A stretch of DNA of 47,455 nucleotides from the IMG/VR virus record IMGVR_UViG_3300027746_000031, positions 1 to 47,455 of that record, one strand, 5' to 3'. Numbering within the stretch: the first letter of the stretch is position 1; each line of letters starts with the position of its first letter. A program made the position numbers and the translations under genes. The DNA is from a virus. Shown here piece after piece: positions 24,591-31,046 of the stretch. Below the pieces are notes generated by a model. The model was not told the origin of the DNA. It ran no database searches and was given only the letters and a program-made list of their open reading frames with translations.

Positions 24591-25136
24591 ATGAAACTCA
24601 TCAAGCGTATTGAAGGTGGAAGTACAACAGAGTGGAACGACGGCGACTTGGTATCGCTGGAACTGAGAGACCCCTCGACGGGCATCCTCCATGACCGTGG
24701 TGGCAAGGTCACCATTGACAAAGAATCAGGCTGCATGGACGTTGTACTCTACCCGCTGACTGATGACAGCTACATCTGCCCGAGCCAAAACTGCGGCAAC
24801 GATGGCGAGAAATCTTACCCGTTCCCCTGCGAAAGCTGCGGTGCCACGATGGTCAAGTTTGTGATTGAAGCAGTCGAAGACTTTGGACCGGGGCGACGGC
24901 GACTGAAGATGGTTCCCGGCGGGGACCCCGCACTACTGAATCACGGCGACATCGTTGAACTCGAACTCGGGCATCCAGCGACGGGTATCCCGCTATGGCA
25001 TCGCGCCACGGTGGTCTATGAGCGCGGGGAGGGAATTGTTGATTTCAACTTCAACGAGGGTGATCCCTGGACGGCTGAGGACTACGCGGCGCTCAGGGCG
25101 ATGCCTGCACCGGATGGTCCTTTGCGCGACAAGTAA
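24591..25136 (+). CDS. Zinc-ribbon protein with internally duplicated domain
   Basis: A 181-residue protein. Two copies of a roughly 40-residue beta domain (NDGDLVSLELRDPSTGI near residue 16 and NHGDIVELELGHPATGI near 117) flank a zinc-ribbon-like unit with CPSQNC and CESCGA. It is the first gene of the cassette. AAGGAG lies 12 nt before the ATG, a longer spacing than usual. A weak promoter-like pair (TTGCAG at 24538, TACTCT at 24561) is present but not convincing. Function unknown; the duplication suggests a two-site binding protein. Confidence 0.6.
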   Translation: MKLIKRIEGGSTTEWNDGDLVSLELRDPSTGILHDRGGKVTIDKESGCMDVVLYPLTDDSYICPSQNCGNDGEKSYPFPCESCGATMVKFVIEAVEDFGPGRRRLKMVPGGDPALLNHGDIVELELGHPATGIPLWHRATVVYERGEGIVDFNFNEGDPWTAEDYAALRAMPAPDGPLRDK

Positions 25137-25147
25137 ACACTCCGAAA

Positions 25148-25183
25148 CGGACCTTACCGGGTCCGTATGTCCGGTTAATCCGG
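25148..25183 (+). promoter_or_regulatory. Two-hairpin 5' leader of the second cassette gene
   Basis: In the 70-bp gap, CGGACC (25148) pairs with GGTCCG (25160-25165) around a 6-nt loop, and CCGG (25171) pairs with CCGG (25180-25183) around TTAAT. GAGGAG follows. The layout, two hairpins and then a strong ribosome binding site, is the same as in the other leaders of the plus-strand clusters, although the sequence differs. Confidence 0.4.
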
Positions 25184-25206
25184 CACTGATGAGGAGAAAG
25201 AAGAGT

Positions 25207-25500
25207 ATGTCACAGATTACCCAAGCAGAGATCAACGAGACCGAATACACTGGCGCTGACGCTATTGCAGACGCCAAGACGATGGGCTGGTTTCTCCGCC
25301 TCCACCAGATTGAGGCCATCGCCGCTGACCCAAATACCAGACTGACCCAGATACTAGTCCGCTGCGGTGGCGGTCGATTCTCCGCACCAGCACAGGATGT
25401 CCTGCACTTCATCGCGTGCATTGAGGGCTACGCCAAGGCTAACCCTGCCGCCGAGCACGCCGATTACGTTCGCGATTGCAGCCTGGCGGTGTCCAAATGA
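25207..25500 (+). CDS. Hypothetical protein
   Basis: A 97-residue protein starting MSQITQAEINETEYTGADAI. It has a helix-rich layout and one cysteine-containing core (RLTQILVRCGGGRFSAPAQ). GAGGAGAAAGAAG stands before the ATG. Its stop overlaps the next start as ATGA. No family recognised. Confidence 0.5.
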   Translation: MSQITQAEINETEYTGADAIADAKTMGWFLRLHQIEAIAADPNTRLTQILVRCGGGRFSAPAQDVLHFIACIEGYAKANPAAEHADYVRDCSLAVSK

Positions 25501-26228
25501 GCCTTGTATTCAACTTCTACGAGAACAGCAAACTGGCAATGACACTGAGCCTTGCCGAGATGGAGGCCGACAACGACGCAGGGCAGGACGGTATCGACCT
25601 GATTGCCGAGGTCTCCAAGCTGGCACCCGGCGAACGCTTCGCTTGGGGTGGTGGCGCAGAACCTCTATATGAGGCGGTCGCGGTATGGCAGGACGTTCCC
25701 AAGTGCGACCAATGCAACTACATCGCCATCAACGGCGTGAACTGCCACGAAACTGGTTGCCCGAACATGAAGAAGACCTGGGTTGCCGATCAGGGTTGGG
25801 TTCTCTTCCTCAAGTGCCGGGAATGCGGTTGTGGCGTGGAAGAGGGTGCGGAATGCTGCGAGATTGAGGCCGACACTCGGGAGTGCTATGACGTCCGATG
25901 CACGCTCCGTGCTGACCACACCGGGCCTTGCGAGATGGACGAGGACGACGAGGACGAGGACGAGGACGACCAGAAGCCGGACAACTATGTGTCCATCCTC
26001 GGTGGCGCGTGCGAGGACTGCGTGAGTGCCATCGCATACGATGACTACTCCGGTATGGACGACGAGACCGAGCAGCGCGTCAGGGCCGGTATCAAAAAAA
26101 TCGGCCAGTGGTTGATCGTCGGGGAGGAAACCGGGTTCACGCATCGCGATTGTGGCGTCTGCGGTGGCCTTGCTGGTGATCGCCATGAGGTTGGGTACTT
26201 GGAAGAGGTTGCTACTCCATGCGCCTGA
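25497..26228 (+). CDS. Cysteine-rich protein with several zinc-binding clusters
   Basis: The 243-residue product holds many cysteines: KCDQCNYI, NCHETGC, KCRECGCGVEEGAECC, a C-x-V-R-C pair, CEDC and a final HRDCGVCGG. Between them is a run of aspartate and glutamate (about 15 residues from EMDEDDEDEDEDD). Multiple zinc ribbons plus an acidic patch would suit a nucleic acid mimic or a host-protein binder, but nothing shows the target. The ATG overlaps the previous stop (ATGA), and its own stop lies within the micropeptide gene. Confidence 0.55.
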   Translation: MSLVFNFYENSKLAMTLSLAEMEADNDAGQDGIDLIAEVSKLAPGERFAWGGGAEPLYEAVAVWQDVPKCDQCNYIAINGVNCHETGCPNMKKTWVADQGWVLFLKCRECGCGVEEGAECCEIEADTRECYDVRCTLRADHTGPCEMDEDDEDEDEDDQKPDNYVSILGGACEDCVSAIAYDDYSGMDDETEQRVRAGIKKIGQWLIVGEETGFTHRDCGVCGGLAGDRHEVGYLEEVATPCA

Positions 26229-26296
26229 TCGCCAACATTCTCGCGTGGCTCACGGTGCTGGCGGTGCTGATCGCGTGGGCGAACATACCCGAATAG
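26219..26296 (+). CDS. 25-residue single-pass membrane peptide
   Basis: The ATG at 26219 overlaps the previous gene by 10 bp. The product is MRLIANILAWLTVLAVLIAW followed by ANIPE: one hydrophobic helix with a positive N-terminus. Its stop codon TAG is the first part of the structured leader starting at 26294. Three similar tiny membrane peptides occur at 36343, 36627 and 42103. A role in membrane modification or superinfection control is speculation. Confidence 0.5.
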   Translation: MRLIANILAWLTVLAVLIAWANIPE

Positions 26297-26377
26297 GTAG
26301 CTGGTGCCTGTCTCTCTGACCTGCTGACAGAGGTAGAGAGACGGGTTCCACCGATCTGGTTGGAAGAAGGAAAAGAA
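26294..26377 (+). promoter_or_regulatory. Structured 5' leader, GATCT-loop family, copy A
   Basis: It starts TAGGTAGCTGG. Stem 1 is 11 bp, CCTGTCTCTCT with AGAGAGACGGG, enclosing a smaller ACCT/AGGT hairpin. Stem 2 is TTCCACC with GGTTGGAA (one bulge) around a GATCT loop at 26353-26357. AAGGA follows 6 nt before the ATG at 26378. Copies B (26691) and C (40357) keep the order and the loop while the stems vary. Confidence 0.6.
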
Positions 26378-26653
26378 ATGACGATGATTACCGAAACTGA
26401 AGCGATGAGCCTGACCGACACGGAACTCAACGCCGCGTGGAACAAAGGCAATGATTCCGGCGACGGATGGGCACCCGGCGAGGGCGACGAGCGCGGCATT
26501 GCAGCTGCCATCGAAAGTGCGGACGGCACTATCCTCCGCACGGTCTACGAGGGCAGCAGCGGCGGGAACACTGACCGAATGTACCTAGCGGAAATTGACG
26601 GCCTATTCTGCGTCGTCGCTGACCGCAACGGCGCATGGGCGGTTACTCTGTGA
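26378..26653 (+). CDS. Hypothetical acidic protein
   Basis: A 91-residue protein, MTMITETEAMSLTDTELNAA onward, with a glycine/aspartate-rich middle and a C-terminal beta segment (MYLAEIDGLFCVVADRNGAW). The start is the ATG at 26378 behind a structured leader and AAGGA; an in-frame TTG at 26360 lies inside stem 2 and is unlikely. Unknown function. Confidence 0.5.
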   Translation: MTMITETEAMSLTDTELNAAWNKGNDSGDGWAPGEGDERGIAAAIESADGTILRTVYEGSSGGNTDRMYLAEIDGLFCVVADRNGAWAVTL

Positions 26654-26675
26654 CCCGCGAGGAGAGAGGAAAGAT

Positions 26676-26714
26676 GCGAACATACCCGAATAGGTAGCTG
26701 GTGCCTGTCTCTCT
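26676..26714 (+). repeat. 39-bp exact repeat of 26279-26317
   Basis: The 39 bp beginning GCGAACATACCCGAATAGG are identical to 26279-26317, which include the last six codons of the membrane micropeptide and the beginning of leader A. In this second copy the coding part is not translated as such, so the leader seems to have been duplicated together with the tail of the gene before it, a recent event. Confidence 0.7.
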
Positions 26715-26762
26715 AAGGAGAGACGGGTTCCACCGATCTGGTTGGAAGAAGAAGGAAAGACG
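26691..26762 (+). promoter_or_regulatory. Structured 5' leader, GATCT-loop family, copy B
   Basis: It has the same TAGGTAGCTGG start and stem 2 as copy A. Stem 1 is CCTGTCTCT with AGAGACGGG around a CTAAGG loop, so 17 bases of the copy A loop are replaced by four. AAGGA lies 6 nt before the ATG at 26763. Confidence 0.6.
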
Positions 26763-27173
26763 ATGATTCGAGTCACACAATACTTCGACACAAGGCGAGA
26801 GCAGAGCCAACATGACTGCTACACCATTGAGGAAGCTTTCAAGCGGTTGGAACGCTCGCCCAACATGCGCGGCTTCGCCGAAATGCTCAACGACGTTCCA
26901 GGTATCCGTGGTTGGGCGATATGGACGCCGGGAAACCCGCACACCTGGGAAAGCTTCCGGCGGTCGATGGCTAACGCTTGGCGTCCGTCCTGCGCGTTCT
27001 GCGGTGCGACCGAGCACACAATGGAGCAAGCTTTGCTGCGGTGGACATGGAACCATGACTGCACATGCTGCCAGACGCCGGACCTGCCGCCGGTTTGCCT
27101 CCGTGGTCACGCGAATACCACCACAACGTCTGCCGGAACTCCGGTTTGCGTGGATTGCGGTGCGAGATGGTAA
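26763..27173 (+). CDS. Zinc-finger protein
   Basis: The 136-residue product begins MIRVTQYFDTRREQSQHDCY and has three C/H pairs in the second half: SCAFCGATEH, HDCTCCQT, and CLRGH with a closing CVDCGARW. The pattern suggests two zinc ribbons. Position 26763 is the start because the leader and AAGGA point at it. Unknown role; one of several zinc proteins in the cassette. Confidence 0.55.
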   Translation: MIRVTQYFDTRREQSQHDCYTIEEAFKRLERSPNMRGFAEMLNDVPGIRGWAIWTPGNPHTWESFRRSMANAWRPSCAFCGATEHTMEQALLRWTWNHDCTCCQTPDLPPVCLRGHANTTTTSAGTPVCVDCGARW

Positions 27174-27256
27174 GACCAGATGTTGAGTTTCGAGTGAACG
27201 TCACCAAAGAGACACAGGACAAGGCCAACGCACTCGCCGGATGGGGTGCCGCATGA
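27167..27256 (+). CDS. Possible 29-residue protein
   Basis: A short frame, MVRPDVEFRVNVTKETQDKA then NALAGWGAA, overlaps the previous stop by 7 bp and ends in an ATGA junction with the next gene. The strand-then-helix pattern recalls the start of ribbon-helix-helix proteins but is too short to fold alone. Only the junctions support it. Confidence 0.35.
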   Translation: MVRPDVEFRVNVTKETQDKANALAGWGAA

Positions 27257-27429
27257 AACCAAACGCCTGGGATCTGCTCCAAGGTCCATACGTCAAGTGG
27301 TGTGAGTCTCAATCGCTCACACTCCAATCAGCAGACGAGATGCTATACCGCGACGATCTGACGGGATATCAGCGTGCCTGGCTCGTGGCTTTTGTCTCGC
27401 TCTGGGAAGTTACGGAGCGTGGCCAATGA
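27253..27429 (+). CDS. Small protein upstream of the recombinase
   Basis: A 58-residue protein, MKPNAWDLLQGPYVKWCESQ onward, helical, with a tryptophan-rich C-terminus (RAWLVAFVSLWEVTERGQ). Both ends overlap neighbours by ATGA, so it should be translated together with the recombinase. It may be a partner of that enzyme, but this is based on position alone. Confidence 0.5.
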   Translation: MKPNAWDLLQGPYVKWCESQSLTLQSADEMLYRDDLTGYQRAWLVAFVSLWEVTERGQ

Positions 27430-28073
27430 ACGCAGTAGCCTACATGCGCGTCAGCGGCAAGGGGCAGGAAGAAGGAGATGGCTTTGCGCGACAACGCAAG
27501 GCCATCGAATCCCACGCCGCCGCCCACAACCTGACCATCACGAACTGGTACCAAGACACTCAGACCGGGAAAGACGAATGGCAAGACCGCCCTGGGTGGG
27601 TTTCCATGCTCGCCGGGATGTCCAGCACGAGGACCATCGTTGTCGAGAAATTCGACAGGGTAGCGCGTGCGGTGCTCGTGCAGGAACTCATTCTTGCGGA
27701 TCTCGCGAAGAAGGACGTGCGGATCGTCAGCACGAACGGCGACGACACCGACGACCAATCGCCAGAGCGCCAGCTGTTTCGCGTCATTCTCGCCGGATTC
27801 GCCCAGTACGAGCGCCAATCCATTGTCCTGAAACTCCGAGGCGCACGCCAAAGGAAGAAAGAACAGACCGGACGTTGTGAGGGCCGCAAGCCTTTCGGGT
27901 TCCGCCCCGGCGAGGACCGGACGCTGAACTCTATCCAGTTCCTGCGCCAAAATGGCAAGACCCTGGCCGAGATCGCCGAGATCCTGAACGCCAATGACAC
28001 CATGCCGAGCCGGACCGGGAAACCTTGGACTGCCGCCACGTTGTCACCGATTTTGAAGAGAGAGGGAAACTAA
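27426..28073 (+). CDS. Serine recombinase (resolvase/invertase type)
   Basis: A 215-residue site-specific recombinase. The catalytic serine lies in YMRVSGKGQ (Ser10), followed by GFARQRKAIESHA, the VEKFDRVAR strand-helix unit, the QLFRVILAGFAQYERQS long-helix E region with its invariant R/E positions, and a C-terminal HTH (KTLAEIAEILNAN, then RTGKPWTAATLSPIL). It has the size of small resolvases and invertases and lacks the long C-terminal domain of large serine integrases. Its place within a block bounded by 48-bp direct repeats suggests that it moves or excises that block, or resolves phage multimers. Family assignment is secure, substrate is inferred. Confidence 0.85.
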   Translation: MNAVAYMRVSGKGQEEGDGFARQRKAIESHAAAHNLTITNWYQDTQTGKDEWQDRPGWVSMLAGMSSTRTIVVEKFDRVARAVLVQELILADLAKKDVRIVSTNGDDTDDQSPERQLFRVILAGFAQYERQSIVLKLRGARQRKKEQTGRCEGRKPFGFRPGEDRTLNSIQFLRQNGKTLAEIAEILNANDTMPSRTGKPWTAATLSPILKREGN

Positions 28074-28426
28074 TGACCGACACAACAGAATGTCCGTTTT
28101 GCTTTGAGCCATTCGCGAAGCACTCCGAGCGTTGCGACCTGCAACACTGCAAGGTGCCGCCAGCTGCGCCAACGGTTCACATGAATGGCACCGGATGGAA
28201 AGATCTGTACGAATACAACGACGCCGTACTGGATGCGCTCAACGCCACGATTAAGGCGATGGCCGCCAATGCGCCGAATGGCCGAGACTACTACGTACAG
28301 CCGGACCCGAGCGCGACCGGACGCGCCCAGGACGAACACTGGGACCGCATCAGGCGCATTCGCCAGATCAAGGCGGAAGTGGAATACATCCAGATGCGGG
28401 TATCCGATCAGGAGCCGCGCCGGTGA
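28073..28426 (+). CDS. Zinc-binding hypothetical protein
   Basis: A 117-residue protein beginning MTDTTECPFCFEPFAKHSER, continuing CDLQHCKVPP: a CxxC plus C-x4-C zinc-knuckle at the N-terminus. The rest is a helical domain (LYEYNDAVLDALNATIKAMA) and a charged C-terminal helix. The start overlaps the recombinase stop as TAATG. This CPFCxxPF start is seen in small phage Zn proteins of unknown role. Confidence 0.55.
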   Translation: MTDTTECPFCFEPFAKHSERCDLQHCKVPPAAPTVHMNGTGWKDLYEYNDAVLDALNATIKAMAANAPNGRDYYVQPDPSATGRAQDEHWDRIRRIRQIKAEVEYIQMRVSDQEPRR

Positions 28427-28701
28427 CTGACTGCCAGTGTGCCGAGACCGACTACAAGGGCGACGACGCTATCCCGTCCGAGTGCTGGAACTGCGGACGC
28501 ACCCTTACCATCAGGGCCGACACTCCCGTACTGGATGAGATCCTGATTCACCCTGCCCGGTACTTCTTCGATGCCATCCGCTACCGTGGCCATCGCGAGG
28601 GGCCGTCAGAGTACCACCGAACGCTTAAGCCTCCGAGCATGGCAGGGCGTTTTGATTTTGCACCTGAACCCGAACAGAGCTTTTTCTACGACTACGCATA
28701 A
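28423..28701 (+). CDS. Zinc-binding hypothetical protein
   Basis: A 92-residue protein with a GTG start overlapping the previous stop (GTGA). The N-terminus has TDCQC and ECWNCGRTL, a four-cysteine zinc site. The rest is aromatic-rich (HPARYFFDAIRYRGH; EQSFFYDYA) without known motifs. Confidence 0.5.
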   Translation: MTDCQCAETDYKGDDAIPSECWNCGRTLTIRADTPVLDEILIHPARYFFDAIRYRGHREGPSEYHRTLKPPSMAGRFDFAPEPEQSFFYDYA

Positions 28702-28708
28702 GAAGGAT

Positions 28709-28720
28709 GGCCGAGAGGCC
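28709..28720 (+). promoter_or_regulatory. GNRA-type leader hairpin, copy 1
   Basis: GGCCGAGAGGCC forms a 4-bp stem closing a GAGA (GNRA) tetraloop in the gap before the gene at 28741. The same 12-mer stands before the genes at 33485, 38012 and 39060. A 21-bp exact repeat including GAAGGTTAACGACC and the ATG lies at 28726-28746 and again at 29169-29189. Confidence 0.55.
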
Positions 28721-28740
28721 GAGAAAGAAGGTTAACGACC

Positions 28741-29178
28741 ATGAAGTATTTCGACGAGATGCAAACCAAGTGGGGATTCGCCGACGGTGAAGCCGTGCCG
28801 TCAGGTGCCGAGCACTACAGGACAGCCTATATTCTGGCGGTCAACGCGCTGGCTGTGCGTACAGGGAGTGAGTACAGGGCATACGCTTTTGATCGGGGCG
28901 GGATGCACAACTGGTGCCTGATCCTGTTTACCTGCGACCAAGAGGCACGCGAGGCCGAGCCGGTCAGCCTGACGCTGACAGATGGCGGTATCGGACCGAG
29001 CCGCTACACCTGCGCCGAAAGGTGCGATGACGACGCTATGGCTCGTGCCATTGAGCTGGCGCACGACAAAGAAATTGATGGCTACGTGGCCGTAACGGTG
29101 CAATGCAGCGAAGCCGCCGAGATTCTGGCCGACATGGCCAAGACTGAAATGAAGACCGAAGACGAGGAAGAAGGTTAA
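28741..29178 (+). CDS. Hypothetical protein
   Basis: A 145-residue protein, MKYFDEMQTKWGFADGEAVP onward, with a compact alpha/beta layout (TAYILAVNALAVRTGSEYR, WCLILFTCDQ) and an acidic tail of glutamates. GAAGG precedes the ATG at about 9 nt. Similar small proteins named only hypothetical occur in environmental phages. No function inferred. Confidence 0.5.
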   Translation: MKYFDEMQTKWGFADGEAVPSGAEHYRTAYILAVNALAVRTGSEYRAYAFDRGGMHNWCLILFTCDQEAREAEPVSLTLTDGGIGPSRYTCAERCDDDAMARAIELAHDKEIDGYVAVTVQCSEAAEILADMAKTEMKTEDEEEG

Positions 29179-29183
29179 CGACC

Positions 29184-29261
29184 ATGAAGGCAATCACAAC
29201 GAAGTACCGGGGACACATTCGCTACCTCCGACGATCCGGCGCGGGGAAGTGGTGGCGGTAA
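29184..29261 (+). CDS. 25-residue basic peptide, last gene of cassette
   Basis: MKAITTKYRGHIRYLRRSGA then GKWWR, starting in a 21-bp sequence (ribosome binding site plus start) copied exactly from the preceding gene. The M-K-A-I-T-T-K-Y start matches the beginning of a common group of small phage proteins, whose continuation is missing here, so this may be a truncated member. A terminator follows. Confidence 0.45.
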   Translation: MKAITTKYRGHIRYLRRSGAGKWWR

Positions 29262-29279
29262 CAGGCACCGAGCACGGCA

Positions 29280-29320
29280 AACGGCCAGGTAACCCGAAAG
29301 GGGCCTGGCCGTTCTTTTTT
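29280..29320 (+). terminator. Strong intrinsic terminator closing the cassette
   Basis: A perfect stem AACGGCCAGG/CCTGGCCGTT (29280-29289 with 29304-29313) with a 14-nt loop is followed by CTTTTTT. It ends plus-strand transcription 20 bp before direct repeat 2. Confidence 0.9.
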
Positions 29321-29339
29321 GCTGCCGACAGGCTAAAAA

Positions 29340-29387
29340 GCCGGGCACTCAGGTATCAGACGAGCTCCGTCAGCGCGTCCTAGCGGC
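29340..29387 (+). repeat. Direct repeat 2 flanking the recombinase cassette (att-like)
   Basis: This is the partner of 24421-24468, with mismatches only at repeat positions 7, 25, 28 and 29. On the minus strand it covers the last codons and the stop (TAG) of the DNA-binding gene 29380-30246 and 40 bp beyond it. An insertion that restores a gene end inside the repeat is a familiar result of site-specific integration. Confidence 0.7.
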
Positions 29388-30246
29388 CCTGATCGAGGCC
29401 AATATCCGCGAAATCGGCCTCAAGCGCGTCATCTGAGTGAAAACTGACCCTTGGCAGTTCGCCGGGGACCTGGGGGCAAATGATTTGGATTGTGGGGGCG
29501 CCTGTACCCATGTTCTCCTGCCATTGGCCTTGCTCGATGGCAGTTTGCTTCATGAGCTCCTGCGCCGACGCAACGATGGCGTTGTCGTAGTGGTACTCTA
29601 CCCCGTCCTTTTTGAGCCGACGAGTCATGAGGCCGGACGACCCGCCGGGGATGCGCCGGAACTTCGAGCAGTCTTTCAGGCCGTCCGCCGCGCCTACTGC
29701 CGGGTGCTCGGATTTCTCCCTGCCGCACGCCTCACAGACCGCCATTTCCTCCCCGCGCTCCTGAATTACCGATGCGAGACGGTCCGCCAGCTCCTGCTGA
29801 AACGCGATACGATTCTCTCGGATTCGGAGAATTGGAGCCGCTGCCAGGGCCTGTCGGGTAATTTTCCCGGCTTCTGATTCAGCGCCACAATGCTGAACGG
29901 GGTTCATATTGCGCCATCCGGGTCTGGTTGTGACCTGTTGTGGTCCGTTTGCATCACTTTCGAGTGAAACAGGTGAAACAGAGGGTGAAACAGGTGAAAC
30001 AGTGTTTCGCTTGATTGGAGATCGTTTGTTTTGTTGGCTTTCCAAAACGTGAGACAGGACGGCTGCGTTCTTTAGCGTCGGTTTGACGTGTTTATCGACG
30101 TATCTCCAGACGGTTGCGGCTGAAACAGGGGGGTCTAACCAGCGTGCAACAGATCTGGATGATTCACCATTCATGATTGCTTCAAGGGCTCGCTGTTCCA
30201 TCGGGTGACCCTTGAGGCCGGTAATTTCGACGGCGACTACTGGCAT
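29380..30246 (-). CDS. DNA-binding protein, candidate small terminase
   Basis: A 288-residue protein. The N-terminal 75 residues hold a helix-turn-helix-like region (EQRALEAIMNGESSRSVARW, then PPVSAATVWRYVDKHV). A linker with four V-S-P/V-S-L repeats follows, then a charged helical part (RIAFQQELADRLASVIQERG), a C-x2-C plus distant C site (VCEACGREK) and a C-terminal acidic end. TerS proteins have an N-terminal HTH, a central oligomerisation region and a C-terminal tail, and terL has no other partner here, but no sequence motif proves the call. Another possibility is a replication initiator or regulator, because the gene abuts the iteron region. It is the only minus-strand gene between the two plus-strand blocks. 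Confidence 0.5.
   Translation of the reverse strand: MPVVAVEITGLKGHPMEQRALEAIMNGESSRSVARWLDPPVSAATVWRYVDKHVKPTLKNAAVLSHVLESQQNKRSPIKRNTVSPVSPSVSPVSLESDANGPQQVTTRPGWRNMNPVQHCGAESEAGKITRQALAAAPILRIRENRIAFQQELADRLASVIQERGEEMAVCEACGREKSEHPAVGAADGLKDCSKFRRIPGGSSGLMTRRLKKDGVEYHYDNAIVASAQELMKQTAIEQGQWQENMGTGAPTIQIICPQVPGELPRVSFHSDDALEADFADIGLDQGR
29964..30002. repeat. Four GTGAAACAG repeats inside the DNA-binding gene
   Basis: GTGAAACAG occurs at 29964, 29973, 29985 and 29994, as two adjacent pairs separated by 3 bp. On the coding strand they encode the V-S-P linker repeats. Some phages have packaging (pac) sites inside terS, so these direct repeats may be a protein-binding site and not only a repetitive linker. 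Confidence 0.6.
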
Positions 30247-30253
30247 TGGTCCT

Positions 30254-30259
30254 ATTATC
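30254..30259 (-). promoter_or_regulatory. Putative -10 element, leaderless start
   Basis: GATAAT (minus strand, 5 of 6 to consensus) ends 7 nt before the ATG at 30246. A matching -35 is not evident and no Shine-Dalgarno is convincing. The spacing equals that of the other leaderless candidates. Confidence 0.4.
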
Positions 30260-30502
30260 GCCTGGTTCGGGGAGGATGTGGTGGGGGTGCTACGGGGTGT
30301 GTGGTGGTGCCACTTGACGACCGGGCGCTGGCTCTGCTATTTTGGCTCTGTCTGGTGTGTTGGTGGTCTGGGTCCGTTAGCCCATGCTGCTGGTGTGTCG
30401 GATACTTTATCCCTCCTTTCCGTTTGGGCGTTCCTGTGGGGGTGGTGGGGTTCGAGGCTTGGCTTAGGCCGCTTCGGACCCCATTTCCTTTTTCGGAGCC
30501 TC

Positions 30503-30850
30503 TGAGCAGGGGTGTCTACCCCTACTCAACCTCACTCAGCCACCCATTCTCACCTGTAATCCGTTCATTCCATTGGCTTTATTTCACTGAGCAGGGTGAG
30601 CACGAAAAAACCTGTCGGCTGTACTTCACAACAGAGAAAATATGCGTTTTGTGCCTACAAGTGTAGTCGGTGATTTACAGTGTTTTATTTCATAAAGATC
30701 ATTATATGAATTATACCTACACTCACCCAGTTTGAGTATTAGAATCAACAGGTTACAGCTGAGAAGGGTGTGAGCAGGGTGAGCAGGGTTCGAGGTAAGT
30801 GCAAGGTAAGTGCTTTAGAATGAGTGAAAGCTAAACGGGCTGAGCAGGGT
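30503..30850. other. Candidate replication origin: TGAGCAGGGT iterons around an AT-rich segment
   Basis: No gene is seen from 30247 to 31046. TGAGCAGGG(T/G) occurs at 30503, 30588, 30771, 30780 and 30841, with a variant TGAGAAGGGT at 30760 and an inverted copy (CCCCTACTCA, 30519-30528) that makes a hairpin with the first. Between the groups lies an AT-rich stretch (about 30650-30750, including TTTTATTTCATAAAG) in otherwise GC-rich DNA. AGGTAAGTGC is repeated at 30793 and 30804, and GGCATACGCT(A/G)CGCTG at 30910 and 30965. Iterons beside an AT-rich segment are typical of initiator-bound origins; operator arrays are the alternative. Confidence 0.5.
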
Positions 30851-31009
30851 GCGGCGCCGCTGGCTTTCGCTGGCCGAGGGGTGAGATGGTGGTGCGTGGG
30901 GCTTTGAGAAGGCATACGCTACGCTGATGGCTTGCGCTATTCGTGGGTGTCTCATTTTAAGTGTCGGCATACGCTGCGCTGGCGTCATGTGACAGGGGCG
31001 CACAATTCG

Positions 31010-31039
31010 TTGGCATTCGGTTTTTAGCTATGGTACGAT
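31010..31039 (+). promoter_or_regulatory. Early promoter, leaderless
   Basis: TTGGCA (31010-31015), an 18-bp spacer and TACGAT (31034-31039) preceded by TGG make an extended -10 promoter. The -10 ends 7 nt before the ATG at 31047, so the transcript should begin at the start codon. It would drive the long right-hand cluster. Confidence 0.55.
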
Positions 31040-31046
31040 CAGGCAT

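Noticed and set aside
29341-29436. Plus-strand reading frame through direct repeat 2 (P-G-T-Q-V-S-D-E-L type text)
   Set aside because: Three of the four repeat differences fall on third codon positions of this frame, but there is no start codon in reach, a terminator lies just upstream and the minus-strand gene occupies the same DNA.
29964-30002. CRISPR-like array
   Set aside because: Repeats are only 9 bp with no spacers of uniform length and lie inside a coding region.
30247-30666. Plus-strand frames in the iteron region (30205-30666, 30212-30505)
   Set aside because: Both run through iterons and a hairpin, have cysteine/tryptophan/leucine-heavy text without domain character and no ribosome binding site.
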